45,043 bases of DNA. Source: Phascolarctobacterium sp. (GTDB lineage: Bacteria; Bacillota; Negativicutes; Acidaminococcales; Acidaminococcaceae). The notes beneath the pieces are model-generated. The model was not told the origin of the DNA. It was given only the letters and a program-made list of their open reading frames with translations, and searched no databases. Below, in pieces: positions 16,524-23,048 of the stretch. Within the stretch, counting starts at the first letter, position 1; every line of letters begins with the position of its first letter. The stretch lies in contig JAKSOK010000002.1 of assembly GCA_024405615.1 (NCBI GenBank), positions 1-45,043 of the forward strand, written 5' to 3'. Made by a program: the position numbers and the translations under genes.

Positions 16524-17774
16524 GTGACAAAACGTAGAGTTGTTATTACAGGCTTAGGTCCTGTAACTCCTGTTGGTATCGGTAAAGATGCATTTTGGAC
16601 TAATTTAGTAGCTGGTAAATCTGGCATTGGTCCTATTACTCAATTTGATGCTACTGACTTCACTGTAAGAATTGCTGGTGAAGTTAAAGATTTTGATTAT
16701 ACTGCTTTTATTGATAAAAAAGAAGGCAAACGTATGGACCGTGTTACTCAATTGGCTGTAGCTGCTGCTAAATTGGCTTTTGAGGATTCTGGCTTAGATA
16801 TGTCTAAGGAAGATGCTATGCGTTGTGGCGTTTGCGTTGGTTCTGGTATTGGTGGTATCAATACTTTCGTTGAACAAGCTGACAAGCTGATCAACAAAGG
16901 TCCTTCCAAGGTTAGTCCTTTCTTTATTCCTATGGATATTCCTAACATGTCTGCAGGTCAAATCGCTATTGCTTTAGGTTTAAAAGGTCCTAACACCTGT
17001 ATCGTAACTGCTTGTGCATCCGGTACTAACTGCATTGGCGATGCTCTGCGTACTATCCAATATGGTGATGCAGATGTTATGTTGGCTGGTGGTGCAGAAG
17101 CTGCTGTTAATCCTGCAGCTATCGCAGGCTTTGCTAATATGAAAGCTTTGAGCCATAACAATGACAATCCTGAACAAGCTTCCCGTCCGTTCGATAAAAC
17201 TCGTGATGGTTTCGTTTTAGGCGAAGGTTCTGGTGTATTGGTTTTGGAAGAATTAGAACATGCTAAAGCTCGTGGTGCACACATTTATGCTGAATTAGCA
17301 GGCTTTGCTATGAACTGTGATGCATATCATATTACTGCACCTGATCCGACTGGTGAAACTCCGGCAAAATGCTTAGCTGCATGCGTAAAAGATGCAGGCT
17401 TAGTTCCTGAAGATATTGATTATATCAATGCACATGGTACTTCTACTCACCGTAATGACCAAGGTGAAACTCTTGCAGTGAAAATGGTATTCGGCGAACA
17501 TGCTTATAAACTGGCTGTAAGCTCTAATAAATCCATGATTGGTCACTTATTAGGTGCTGCTGGCGGTGTAGAAGCTATTGCTACTGCCTTGACTATTGCT
17601 AACGGTGTAATTCCGCCCACCATTAACTATAATGAACCTGACCTTGAAGAAGGTTTGGACTTAGACTATGTTCCTAATGTAGCTCGCCAAGCTGAAGTTA
17701 AAGCTGCATTGAGTGATAACTTAGGTTTTGGTGGTCATAATGCTTGTATTTGCCTGACAAAATTTGCTGAATAA
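16524..17774 (+). CDS. fabF: Beta-ketoacyl-ACP synthase II
   Basis: Elongating condensing enzyme. The 416-residue protein has the catalytic cysteine in T-A-C-A-S-G-T-N at about 163. The two histidines lie in N-A-H-G-T-S-T-H at about 302 and in S-N-K-S-M-I-G-H-L-L-G-A-A-G-G at about 338. GTG 16524 is preferred: TGAGGTG at 16511-16517 sits seven bases upstream, whereas an in-frame GTG at 16515 lies inside that site. It ends just before rnc and is probably co-transcribed with it. Confidence 0.95.
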   Translation: MTKRRVVITGLGPVTPVGIGKDAFWTNLVAGKSGIGPITQFDATDFTVRIAGEVKDFDYTAFIDKKEGKRMDRVTQLAVAAAKLAFEDSGLDMSKEDAMRCGVCVGSGIGGINTFVEQADKLINKGPSKVSPFFIPMDIPNMSAGQIAIALGLKGPNTCIVTACASGTNCIGDALRTIQYGDADVMLAGGAEAAVNPAAIAGFANMKALSHNNDNPEQASRPFDKTRDGFVLGEGSGVLVLEELEHAKARGAHIYAELAGFAMNCDAYHITAPDPTGETPAKCLAACVKDAGLVPEDIDYINAHGTSTHRNDQGETLAVKMVFGEHAYKLAVSSNKSMIGHLLGAAGGVEAIATALTIANGVIPPTINYNEPDLEEGLDLDYVPNVARQAEVKAALSDNLGFGGHNACICLTKFAE

Positions 17775-17789
17775 AAAGCTGGTGGAGTA

Positions 17790-18500
17790 ATGCAAGAAGC
17801 GAGAAAAAAACAGCTTTTGAACTTTTGCTCCTTGGTTCATATTGAGTTGAATGATTTAAATCTGCTTAATATGGCTCTTACGCATAGCTCTTACGCGCAT
17901 GAGGCAAAAGAAAATCCGAAACCGGAGTGTAACGAACGTATTGAATTTCTTGGAGATTCAGTACTCAGCATAATTGTTAGTACCTATATGTACAATAATT
18001 ATCCTAGACTTCCGGAAGGTGATTTAACCAAAATTCGTGCAAATTTAGTGTGTACTCAAAGTTTATTTGAGTTAGCTCAGAAAATTCATCTAGGTGAATA
18101 TCTACTTTTAGGTAGGGGTGAAGCCTTAAATGGTGGACGCGAACGTGATAGTATTTTGGAAGCTGCTTTTGAAGCAGTGCTAGGTGCTATTTATCTTGAT
18201 AAAGGGATGGATTACGCTCGCAATTATCTGTTGAATATTATGCAGAGCAATATTGATTATGCCTGTGTTCATGGTGCTACTGGCGATTATAAAACTAAGC
18301 TGCAGGAATATCTGCAGAAGGATGGGGATGTTAATTTAACCTATCAACTAGTGAGTTGTAGCGGACCAGAACATAATAAAATCTTCAATATGGAGGTTTT
18401 ACTTGAGGGCAAAAGAATTGGTATTGGTACAGGTCATAAAAAGAAGGATGCTGAGCAAAAGGCTGCTAAGGATGCTTTAGAAAAATTGCATATTAATTAA
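17790..18500 (+). CDS. rnc: Ribonuclease III
   Basis: Double-strand-specific endoribonuclease for rRNA and mRNA processing. The 236-residue protein has the RNase III signature E-R-I-E-F-L-G-D-S-V-L at about 47-57 and the second acidic site D-S-I-L-E-A-A-F-E-A-V-L-G-A at about 120. A double-stranded RNA-binding domain begins at D-Y-K-T-K-L-Q-E-Y and ends K-K-D-A-E-Q-K-A-A-K-D-A-L. rnc after the acp/fab genes follows the Bacillus arrangement, but smc and ftsY, which come next there, are absent. Confidence 0.95.
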   Translation: MQEARKKQLLNFCSLVHIELNDLNLLNMALTHSSYAHEAKENPKPECNERIEFLGDSVLSIIVSTYMYNNYPRLPEGDLTKIRANLVCTQSLFELAQKIHLGEYLLLGRGEALNGGRERDSILEAAFEAVLGAIYLDKGMDYARNYLLNIMQSNIDYACVHGATGDYKTKLQEYLQKDGDVNLTYQLVSCSGPEHNKIFNMEVLLEGKRIGIGTGHKKKDAEQKAAKDALEKLHIN

Positions 18501-18515
18501 GGTAAATTAAGTTGA

Positions 18516-18545
18516 ACAGACGTAGGGATTTCTACGTCTGTTTTT
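18516..18545 (+). terminator. Rho-independent terminator after rnc
   Basis: ACAGACGTAG (18516-18525) pairs with CTACGTCTGT (18532-18541), six-base loop, then T residues. It ends the plsX-rnc operon. Confidence 0.92.
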
Positions 18546-18570
18546 ATCTATATAAATACGAGAACAAATA

Positions 18571-18602
18571 TAGTTAACTTAAAATTGAATTGTGGTTGAC
18601 AT
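18571..18602. promoter_or_regulatory. BirA-like operator at the bioY (copy 1) promoter
   Basis: Half-sites TAGTTAACT (18571-18579) and GGTTGACAT (18594-18602) are separated by exactly 14 bases. The biotin repressor box of Firmicutes is, as I know it, TTGTTAACC-N14 to N16-GGTTAACAA. The second half-site contains the -35, so a bound repressor would block RNA polymerase. The same geometry recurs at 27115-27146 and 29666-29697. Confidence 0.75.
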
Positions 18603-18624
18603 AAAAGAAGCGCAGGAGTATAAT
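18596..18624 (+). promoter_or_regulatory. Promoter of bioY copy 1
   Basis: TTGACA (18596-18601), 17-base spacer, TATAAT (18619-18624). The -35 lies inside a BirA-like half-site. Confidence 0.85.
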
Positions 18625-18674
18625 ATCAAACAAGGTGATGTTTCATCAAATTTTTATATAAGAGGTTTATTTAT

Positions 18675-19202
18675 ATGTCTACAAGAGAACTAACAAAATT
18701 AGGCTTAATGATAGCCTTACAGTGTGTATCCTGCTATATTATTATTCCCTTGCCATTTTCTATGTCTCCAATCGCATTAGTTACATTGATAGTAAATCTT
18801 AATGGTATGGTGCTGAATGTTAAACAATCATTGATGAGTATGACGGCGTACTTATTATTAGGCTTAGCAGGATTACCAATATTTACTGGTGGCGCTGCAG
18901 GACCTGGCAAATTGTTTGGACCGACTGGTGGTTATCTGTTTGGTTGGTTAGTTGCAGCAGCGATAATTGCTTATTTGCGTCCAGAAAAATATGACTTTAA
19001 ACGTTATGCTTTTCTAGGCTGTGTAATAAGTATTCCCGTGATTTATTTATTTGGCGTAGTTCAATTACAGATGATTACCCACATGGGATGGAGTAAGGCC
19101 ATTATGACTGGTGCAATTCCTTTCATACCATTGGATATTGTTAAAGCAGTAGCTGCGGCTTACATTGCTGGCCCAGTTTTGAAAATTTTTAACAACAGAT
19201 AA
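18675..19202 (+). CDS. bioY: Biotin transporter BioY (copy 1)
   Basis: Substrate-binding membrane subunit (S component) of an ECF-type biotin importer. The 175-residue protein has about six membrane helices, T-K-L-G-L-M-I-A-L near the start, and the BioY signature G-P-T-G-G-Y-L-F-G at about 85-93. It also carries V-V-Q-L-Q-M-I-T-H-M-G-W and P-F-I-P-L-D-I-V-K-A near the end. It is closely similar to the BioY at 29764. No ECF ATPase or EcfT gene is nearby, so it either uses shared EcfAAT modules elsewhere or works alone. SD AAGAGG at 18660-18665. The gene stands alone between terminators. Confidence 0.95.
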   Translation: MSTRELTKLGLMIALQCVSCYIIIPLPFSMSPIALVTLIVNLNGMVLNVKQSLMSMTAYLLLGLAGLPIFTGGAAGPGKLFGPTGGYLFGWLVAAAIIAYLRPEKYDFKRYAFLGCVISIPVIYLFGVVQLQMITHMGWSKAIMTGAIPFIPLDIVKAVAAAYIAGPVLKIFNNR

Positions 19203-19221
19203 TTGCTTAAAAATAAGAGAG

Positions 19222-19255
19222 ATAAAAGACTGTTACGGCAGTCTTTTATTTTTTG
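19222..19255 (+). terminator. Rho-independent terminator after bioY copy 1
   Basis: ATAAAAGACTG (19222-19232) pairs with CAGTCTTTTAT (19239-19249) around TTACGG, followed by a T-run. Confidence 0.92.
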
Positions 19256-19297
19256 GGAATTTCTATTTTTATGCTTTTAAATAAAGCCTTTTTGTAG

Positions 19298-19323
19298 TAT
19301 AATAAACTGTAATGTGTTACAGT
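19298..19323 (+). promoter_or_regulatory. -10 element with adjacent palindrome at the diguanylate cyclase gene
   Basis: TATAAT at 19298-19303 has only a weak -35. Directly after it, ACTGTAA (19306-19312) and TTACAGT (19317-19323) form a perfect seven-base inverted repeat with a four-base centre. That is where transcription would begin, a classic operator position. The regulator is unknown. Confidence 0.5.
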
Positions 19324-19343
19324 GTTAAGAAAGGAACTAACAA

Positions 19344-20810
19344 ATGCAAGATTTAAAACAAATTATAATTAAAAGCATAGTATATTGCGTTTGTGTAATG
19401 AGCTTCTTAGCAGGAATTTTCATATGTTCAGAGGTTAAGGCTGCAGAAAATACAAATCAACCTACTTTAAGAGTTGGTTATTTAGATGAATATGATCCAT
19501 ATTCTAACTTTAAGCATAAAAAGCATGTTATGAGCGGCTTTGTAAAATTCCTCGTTTTTAGAATGGAAAAGGATGCTGGAGTTACAACTAAATGTCGGCC
19601 TTATCTAAATAATCAGCAGATGTTGAATGACCTTAAAACTGGAAAGATAGATGTGGTTTTCCCTGTCTATGGCGATAAGGATTGGGCTAAGCGCAACGGT
19701 ATTGTTTTAACAAAACCAGTGGATAAGAGTGATCTGTTGTTACTGCATAAAGGTACATATAGACCAGAGCTGCTTAAAAAATTGGGCTATTTGGATAAGA
19801 GTATATTCGAAAAAGAATATTTAGATACTAATTCCTCTTACAGAGCAAATATTTCTTTTCCGGATATTGTTTTTGCGGCAGATGCAATTAATGAAGGTGT
19901 TGTTTCTGGTGTTATAGTTCAGGCTACTCAATATAATGTATTGGAAAAATATCTTCATGAAAGTTTAAAGCTTAACAAAAAGGTTTTTGCTAAGGATATT
20001 GAAGTTTGTTTAGCCTTGTCTGAGAAGTCACCTTATTTCCTTATGGTGAATAAAGTTATAAGTGGCATTTCCGAAGAAGAACTAAAAAGGGAAATTATTA
20101 GAGCTTCAAACGACAGTAGTCAATTTACCTGGAAGGACTTTATCATAGAACATTTTGTTGAATTTACTTGTTTAATTGTTGCTTTTATTTTCTTATTGAT
20201 TTCTGGCTTTGCTATTTTTTATCAGGCATCAAGAAAAACTGCAGCAGTTTTATTAGAATCAAAGATAAAGGCTGAAGAAGTTCTTGCTAAAGAAACTCAT
20301 TTACGTCAGGCTTTAGAAAAAGCTATGTTTAAGGCAGAGCATGACTCTATGACTGGTCTACTTAATAAAGGTAGCTTTGAATCTGCTTTAGAAGTTCATA
20401 AAACTAATCCTAACATGGCTTGCATTGTTGTTGATATTGACAGATTCAAGGACGTTAATGATAACTATGGTCATGATATCGGTGATCAGGTTATTAAAGC
20501 AGTTGCGCATGCTATTAAAAAATCCTTTAGAGATTCTGATGATGTAGCTCGTATTGGTGGTGACGAGTTCGCCGTAATTATGAAGGATATAACATCTGAG
20601 CAACGTGACATTATTATCAGTCGTATAAAAAATGTCCGTGATATTTTAGAGAGAATATCCAATGAATTGCCAAGAGTTACATTAAGTGTAGGTATTGCTT
20701 TTGCTGATGAGGAAACAAAAGATAATCCTAAAGAAATTTTTCTACATGCAGACAGTGTCCTTTATGAAGTTAAAGATAGCGGTAGAGATGGTTTTATTTT
20801 CTTCAATTAA
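19344..20810 (+). CDS. Diguanylate cyclase with periplasmic substrate-binding-protein sensor domain
   Basis: Makes cyclic di-GMP in response to an external signal. The 488-residue protein has a signal-anchor helix at about 12-33. A domain resembling family 3 solute-binding proteins follows (P-T-L-R-V-G-Y, then D-L-K-T-G-K-I-D-V-V-F-P, about 40-265), which would face the periplasm. Next come a membrane helix at about 270-292, a short coiled linker and a GGDEF domain. The GGDEF domain has D-I-D-R-F-K-D-V-N-D, active-site G-G-D-E-F at about 404, and the inhibitory I-site R-D-S-D five residues before it. It therefore looks catalytically active and feedback-inhibited. The ligand, perhaps an amino acid, is unknown. 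Confidence 0.9.
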   Translation: MQDLKQIIIKSIVYCVCVMSFLAGIFICSEVKAAENTNQPTLRVGYLDEYDPYSNFKHKKHVMSGFVKFLVFRMEKDAGVTTKCRPYLNNQQMLNDLKTGKIDVVFPVYGDKDWAKRNGIVLTKPVDKSDLLLLHKGTYRPELLKKLGYLDKSIFEKEYLDTNSSYRANISFPDIVFAADAINEGVVSGVIVQATQYNVLEKYLHESLKLNKKVFAKDIEVCLALSEKSPYFLMVNKVISGISEEELKREIIRASNDSSQFTWKDFIIEHFVEFTCLIVAFIFLLISGFAIFYQASRKTAAVLLESKIKAEEVLAKETHLRQALEKAMFKAEHDSMTGLLNKGSFESALEVHKTNPNMACIVVDIDRFKDVNDNYGHDIGDQVIKAVAHAIKKSFRDSDDVARIGGDEFAVIMKDITSEQRDIIISRIKNVRDILERISNELPRVTLSVGIAFADEETKDNPKEIFLHADSVLYEVKDSGRDGFIFFN

Positions 20811-20818
20811 TGTTTACT

Positions 20819-20845
20819 AAAGGAGCTAGAGATAGCTCCTTTTCC
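20819..20845 (+). terminator. Rho-independent terminator
   Basis: AAAGGAGCTA pairs with TAGCTCCTTT around GAGA (20829-20832), with T residues after. It ends the diguanylate cyclase gene. Confidence 0.85.
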
Positions 20846-20847
20846 TT

Positions 20848-20876
20848 TTGACAAATAATAAAATTTCCGATATAAT
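20848..20876 (+). promoter_or_regulatory. Promoter of the SpeD-like gene
   Basis: Perfect TTGACA (20848-20853), 17-base spacer, perfect TATAAT (20871-20876). Confidence 0.85.
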
Positions 20877-20931
20877 AAATATATTCTGTTCAATTTTTAT
20901 TAATTAGTTTATTAGAATAGGGGCAAAATTT

Positions 20932-21402
20932 GTGAAAGTCAAGAATTTTATGGGTAAACTTATAGTTATTGATATGTATAGCTGTAAGGAAAATGCTATT
21001 AATGATATAGAATTTGTAAAAAATTCTTTAAGCGAAGCTTGCGCAAAATTCGGTATGGATTTAGAGCAACTTGTGTGCAATGAGGATGCTGAAGGCAAGG
21101 AATATTCTGTTGTTGCTATTTGCAAGCGTGGTCATGTTACTTTGCATGTATATAAAGAATTAGGTTTTGTTACAGCAGATGTGTTTAGCTGTAATGAAGG
21201 CGCTCAACCAGCAGATTTGAGCAGACAACTGAGAATATTTTTGGGGACCGATAAAGCAAAAATTACTTTGTTAGACCGTGGTGATTTTGGTTCTGTTGTA
21301 GATATGAAGCCTCGTAGAAATTCTAAAATTAAATTAGGTCGTCATACAAAGAATTTGGGGAATAAATTAAAAAATATGATCTTGAAACCCCGTTCTATGT
21401 AG
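20932..21402 (+). CDS. S-adenosylmethionine decarboxylase-like protein lacking the pyruvoyl serine
   Basis: The fold family is the class 1B (SpeD/SpeH) AdoMet decarboxylases, which self-cleave at a serine to make a pyruvoyl cofactor. Opening M-G-K-L-I-V-I-D-M-Y-S-C and the block H-V-T-L-H-V-Y-K-E-L-G-F-x-x-A-D-V-F-S-C are typical. The usual E-S-H-L-T-I-H, however, reads R-G-H-V-T-L-H: glycine 67 stands where the serine should be. His72 and Cys87 keep the family spacing. A basic 25-30 residue C-terminal tail is extra (156 residues against about 120-130). No speE or other polyamine gene is adjacent. GTG start is set by AGGGG at 20919-20923. It may be a non-catalytic homologue. Confidence 0.75.
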   Translation: MKVKNFMGKLIVIDMYSCKENAINDIEFVKNSLSEACAKFGMDLEQLVCNEDAEGKEYSVVAICKRGHVTLHVYKELGFVTADVFSCNEGAQPADLSRQLRIFLGTDKAKITLLDRGDFGSVVDMKPRRNSKIKLGRHTKNLGNKLKNMILKPRSM

Positions 21403-21415
21403 ACATGGGTTACGG

Positions 21416-21450
21416 GCGATGCAGTTCCAAGGAATGGCATCGCTTTTATT
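21416..21450 (+). terminator. Rho-independent terminator
   Basis: GCGATGC (21416-21422) pairs with GCATCGC (21437-21443), with an inner TTCC-AA-GGAA hairpin, and CTTTTATTTT follows. Confidence 0.85.
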
Positions 21451-21470
21451 TTGAGGAGATATAGCATAGA

Positions 21471-22169
21471 ATGAGACAAAAACACTTAATGTGGGATATA
21501 GATGGTACTTTAATATTGACGGGTGGTGCTGGTGGCAACGCTATGATTCAGGTTATTAAAGATTATTATTTCTTAGATGCCTTTGCCTTTCCAAAGTCTT
21601 TGGCGGGACGTACAGATTCTGAAATCATAAAAAGTGCAGTAACCTTTATAAGAGGTCGTTGCCATTTATCAGAGGTAGCAAGCCTTTTAATTCGTTACCA
21701 GATGGAATTGCCTAAATGGTTGCCTAAGTATGAAGGTCGCATTATGAAAAATGTTGAGAAAACATTGGCATATTTTCAAAGACCTGAAAGTAAATATGAG
21801 AACTGTCTATTAACGGGTAACATTCGTGTGGGAGCAAAATTAAAACTTCAACATTATAAGTTGGATAAATATTTTAATTTTGACCATAGCGCTTTTGGCG
21901 AATTAGCAGAAGAACGTAATGAATTAGCACGAATAGCTCTCCAACGCTTTTATATTGCTGATCCACAGATTACAGCTAAAGATTTGATTTTTATTGGTGA
22001 TACCATTAATGATGTTTTGTGTGCGCAAGCAATTGGTGCTAGATGTATCATTATTTTAGATGGTTCAAGTAAAAAACGCGAGGATTTTGTTGAGTGCAAG
22101 CCTTGGAAAATAATAGATGCACTGCCAGATGATCCTGCTGACTTTGAAAAATTATTGGATGAAGAATAA
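21471..22169 (+). CDS. HAD-superfamily phosphatase (phosphoglycolate phosphatase-like)
   Basis: The 232-residue protein has HAD motif I D-I-D-G-T-L at about 9-14 (nucleophile and acid/base aspartates), motif II L-T-G-N at about 114-117, and motif IV G-D-T-I-N-D-V at about 177-183. The cap domain (about 20-95) is helical, as in the phosphoglycolate phosphatase/Gph group. The substrate cannot be inferred. GAGGAG at 21453-21458 is the ribosome-binding site. The next gene begins right at the stop, so the two are probably co-transcribed; why a phosphatase is linked to a pentapeptide protein is unclear. Confidence 0.87.
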   Translation: MRQKHLMWDIDGTLILTGGAGGNAMIQVIKDYYFLDAFAFPKSLAGRTDSEIIKSAVTFIRGRCHLSEVASLLIRYQMELPKWLPKYEGRIMKNVEKTLAYFQRPESKYENCLLTGNIRVGAKLKLQHYKLDKYFNFDHSAFGELAEERNELARIALQRFYIADPQITAKDLIFIGDTINDVLCAQAIGARCIIILDGSSKKREDFVECKPWKIIDALPDDPADFEKLLDEE

Positions 22170-22175
22170 GTGATA

Positions 22176-22943
22176 ATGATGTTTGGTAAAATGTATAAAA
22201 TAAGCGTTCTATTAGTAGCTATTGCTATTTCTTTTAGTTTTAATAAAATCACTGATGCTTACAGTAATAGTGATTTGGCAGCTGTTTTAAATGGGGCAAA
22301 CTGTATTAATGGAGATTTGTCCGGAGCTGATTTAAGTGGTTTAGATTTAAGTGATAGAGATTTTAGTGGTACTAATTTTACTGAAGCACGCCTTTATGGA
22401 ACTAAACTGAATAAAACTAATTTGCAGGGAAGTAAATTACACTCTGCGTTATTAGTCAAAGCTCAATTACGTAATGCAATGATGCAAAATGCTGAATTAA
22501 ACTTTGCTAGCATGCAGGAAGCTGACCTGACAAACGCTAATTTACAGGGAGCCAGTTTGCAAAGAGTTCAAATGACAAATGCTCGCTTATTGAATGCTCA
22601 ATTACAGAATATTAGGGCTGATGAAATTTCTTGTGTAAACATTAACGCTGATTATGCTGATTTTCGTCACGCAAATATGCCTAATTCTTGGCTTATAGGA
22701 GCTAGCTTAAAAAATACAATCTTTAGTAACGCTAACCTAACTGGAGCACGTTTAAGTAATGCTGACTTGACTGAAGCTAATATGCAAGGAACCCTGTTGC
22801 CTAGTGCTATTCTTAGAGATAGTAAATTGCAACAAACTAACTTTGACAAGGCAAATTTACGAAGAGCTGACCTTAGGGGTGCTAAAATGAATTTTACTGT
22901 TTTTGGTACTGCTAATCAGGAAGAAATTAAACAAGATAACTAA
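22176..22943 (+). CDS. Exported pentapeptide-repeat protein
   Basis: A basic start and hydrophobic segment (about 9-22) look like a signal peptide, probably cut after D-A-Y-S. From about residue 40 the chain is nearly continuous pentapeptide repeats of the A-[D/N]-L-x-x type (for example G-A-D-L-S, T-N-L-Q-G, A-N-L-T-G), which fold as a right-handed quadrilateral beta-helix. There is no lipobox cysteine, so it may be periplasmic. The start is uncertain: GTG 22170, ATG 22176, 22179 and 22191 are all in frame and none has a strong SD. The function of such exported repeat proteins is unknown. A terminator follows. Confidence 0.83.
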   Translation: MMFGKMYKISVLLVAIAISFSFNKITDAYSNSDLAAVLNGANCINGDLSGADLSGLDLSDRDFSGTNFTEARLYGTKLNKTNLQGSKLHSALLVKAQLRNAMMQNAELNFASMQEADLTNANLQGASLQRVQMTNARLLNAQLQNIRADEISCVNINADYADFRHANMPNSWLIGASLKNTIFSNANLTGARLSNADLTEANMQGTLLPSAILRDSKLQQTNFDKANLRRADLRGAKMNFTVFGTANQEEIKQDN

Positions 22944-22949
22944 ATATAA

Positions 22950-22984
22950 AACAGGAGTTTAATAGTAATAAACTCCTGTTTTTT
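22950..22984 (+). terminator. Rho-independent terminator
   Basis: ACAGGAGTTTA (22951-22961) pairs with TAAACTCCTGT (22969-22979), then a T-run to 22984. Confidence 0.92.
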
Positions 22985-23006
22985 ACTTTTTTTGCAATAG
23001 CTTTAG

Positions 23007-23015
23007 TGCTATAAT
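23007..23015 (+). promoter_or_regulatory. Extended -10 promoter for recD2
   Basis: TGCTATAAT fits TGnTATAAT, about 34 bases before the chosen start. The -35 is poor. Confidence 0.5.
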
Positions 23016-23048
23016 ATAATTAGAGAAAAATTTGATTTGGTGGGTATT

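Noticed and set aside
18635-18656. TGATG-TTT-CATCA hairpin followed by TTTTT in the bioY copy 1 leader as an attenuator.
   Set aside because: The five-base AT-rich stem with a three-base loop is too weak, and no competing structure was found.
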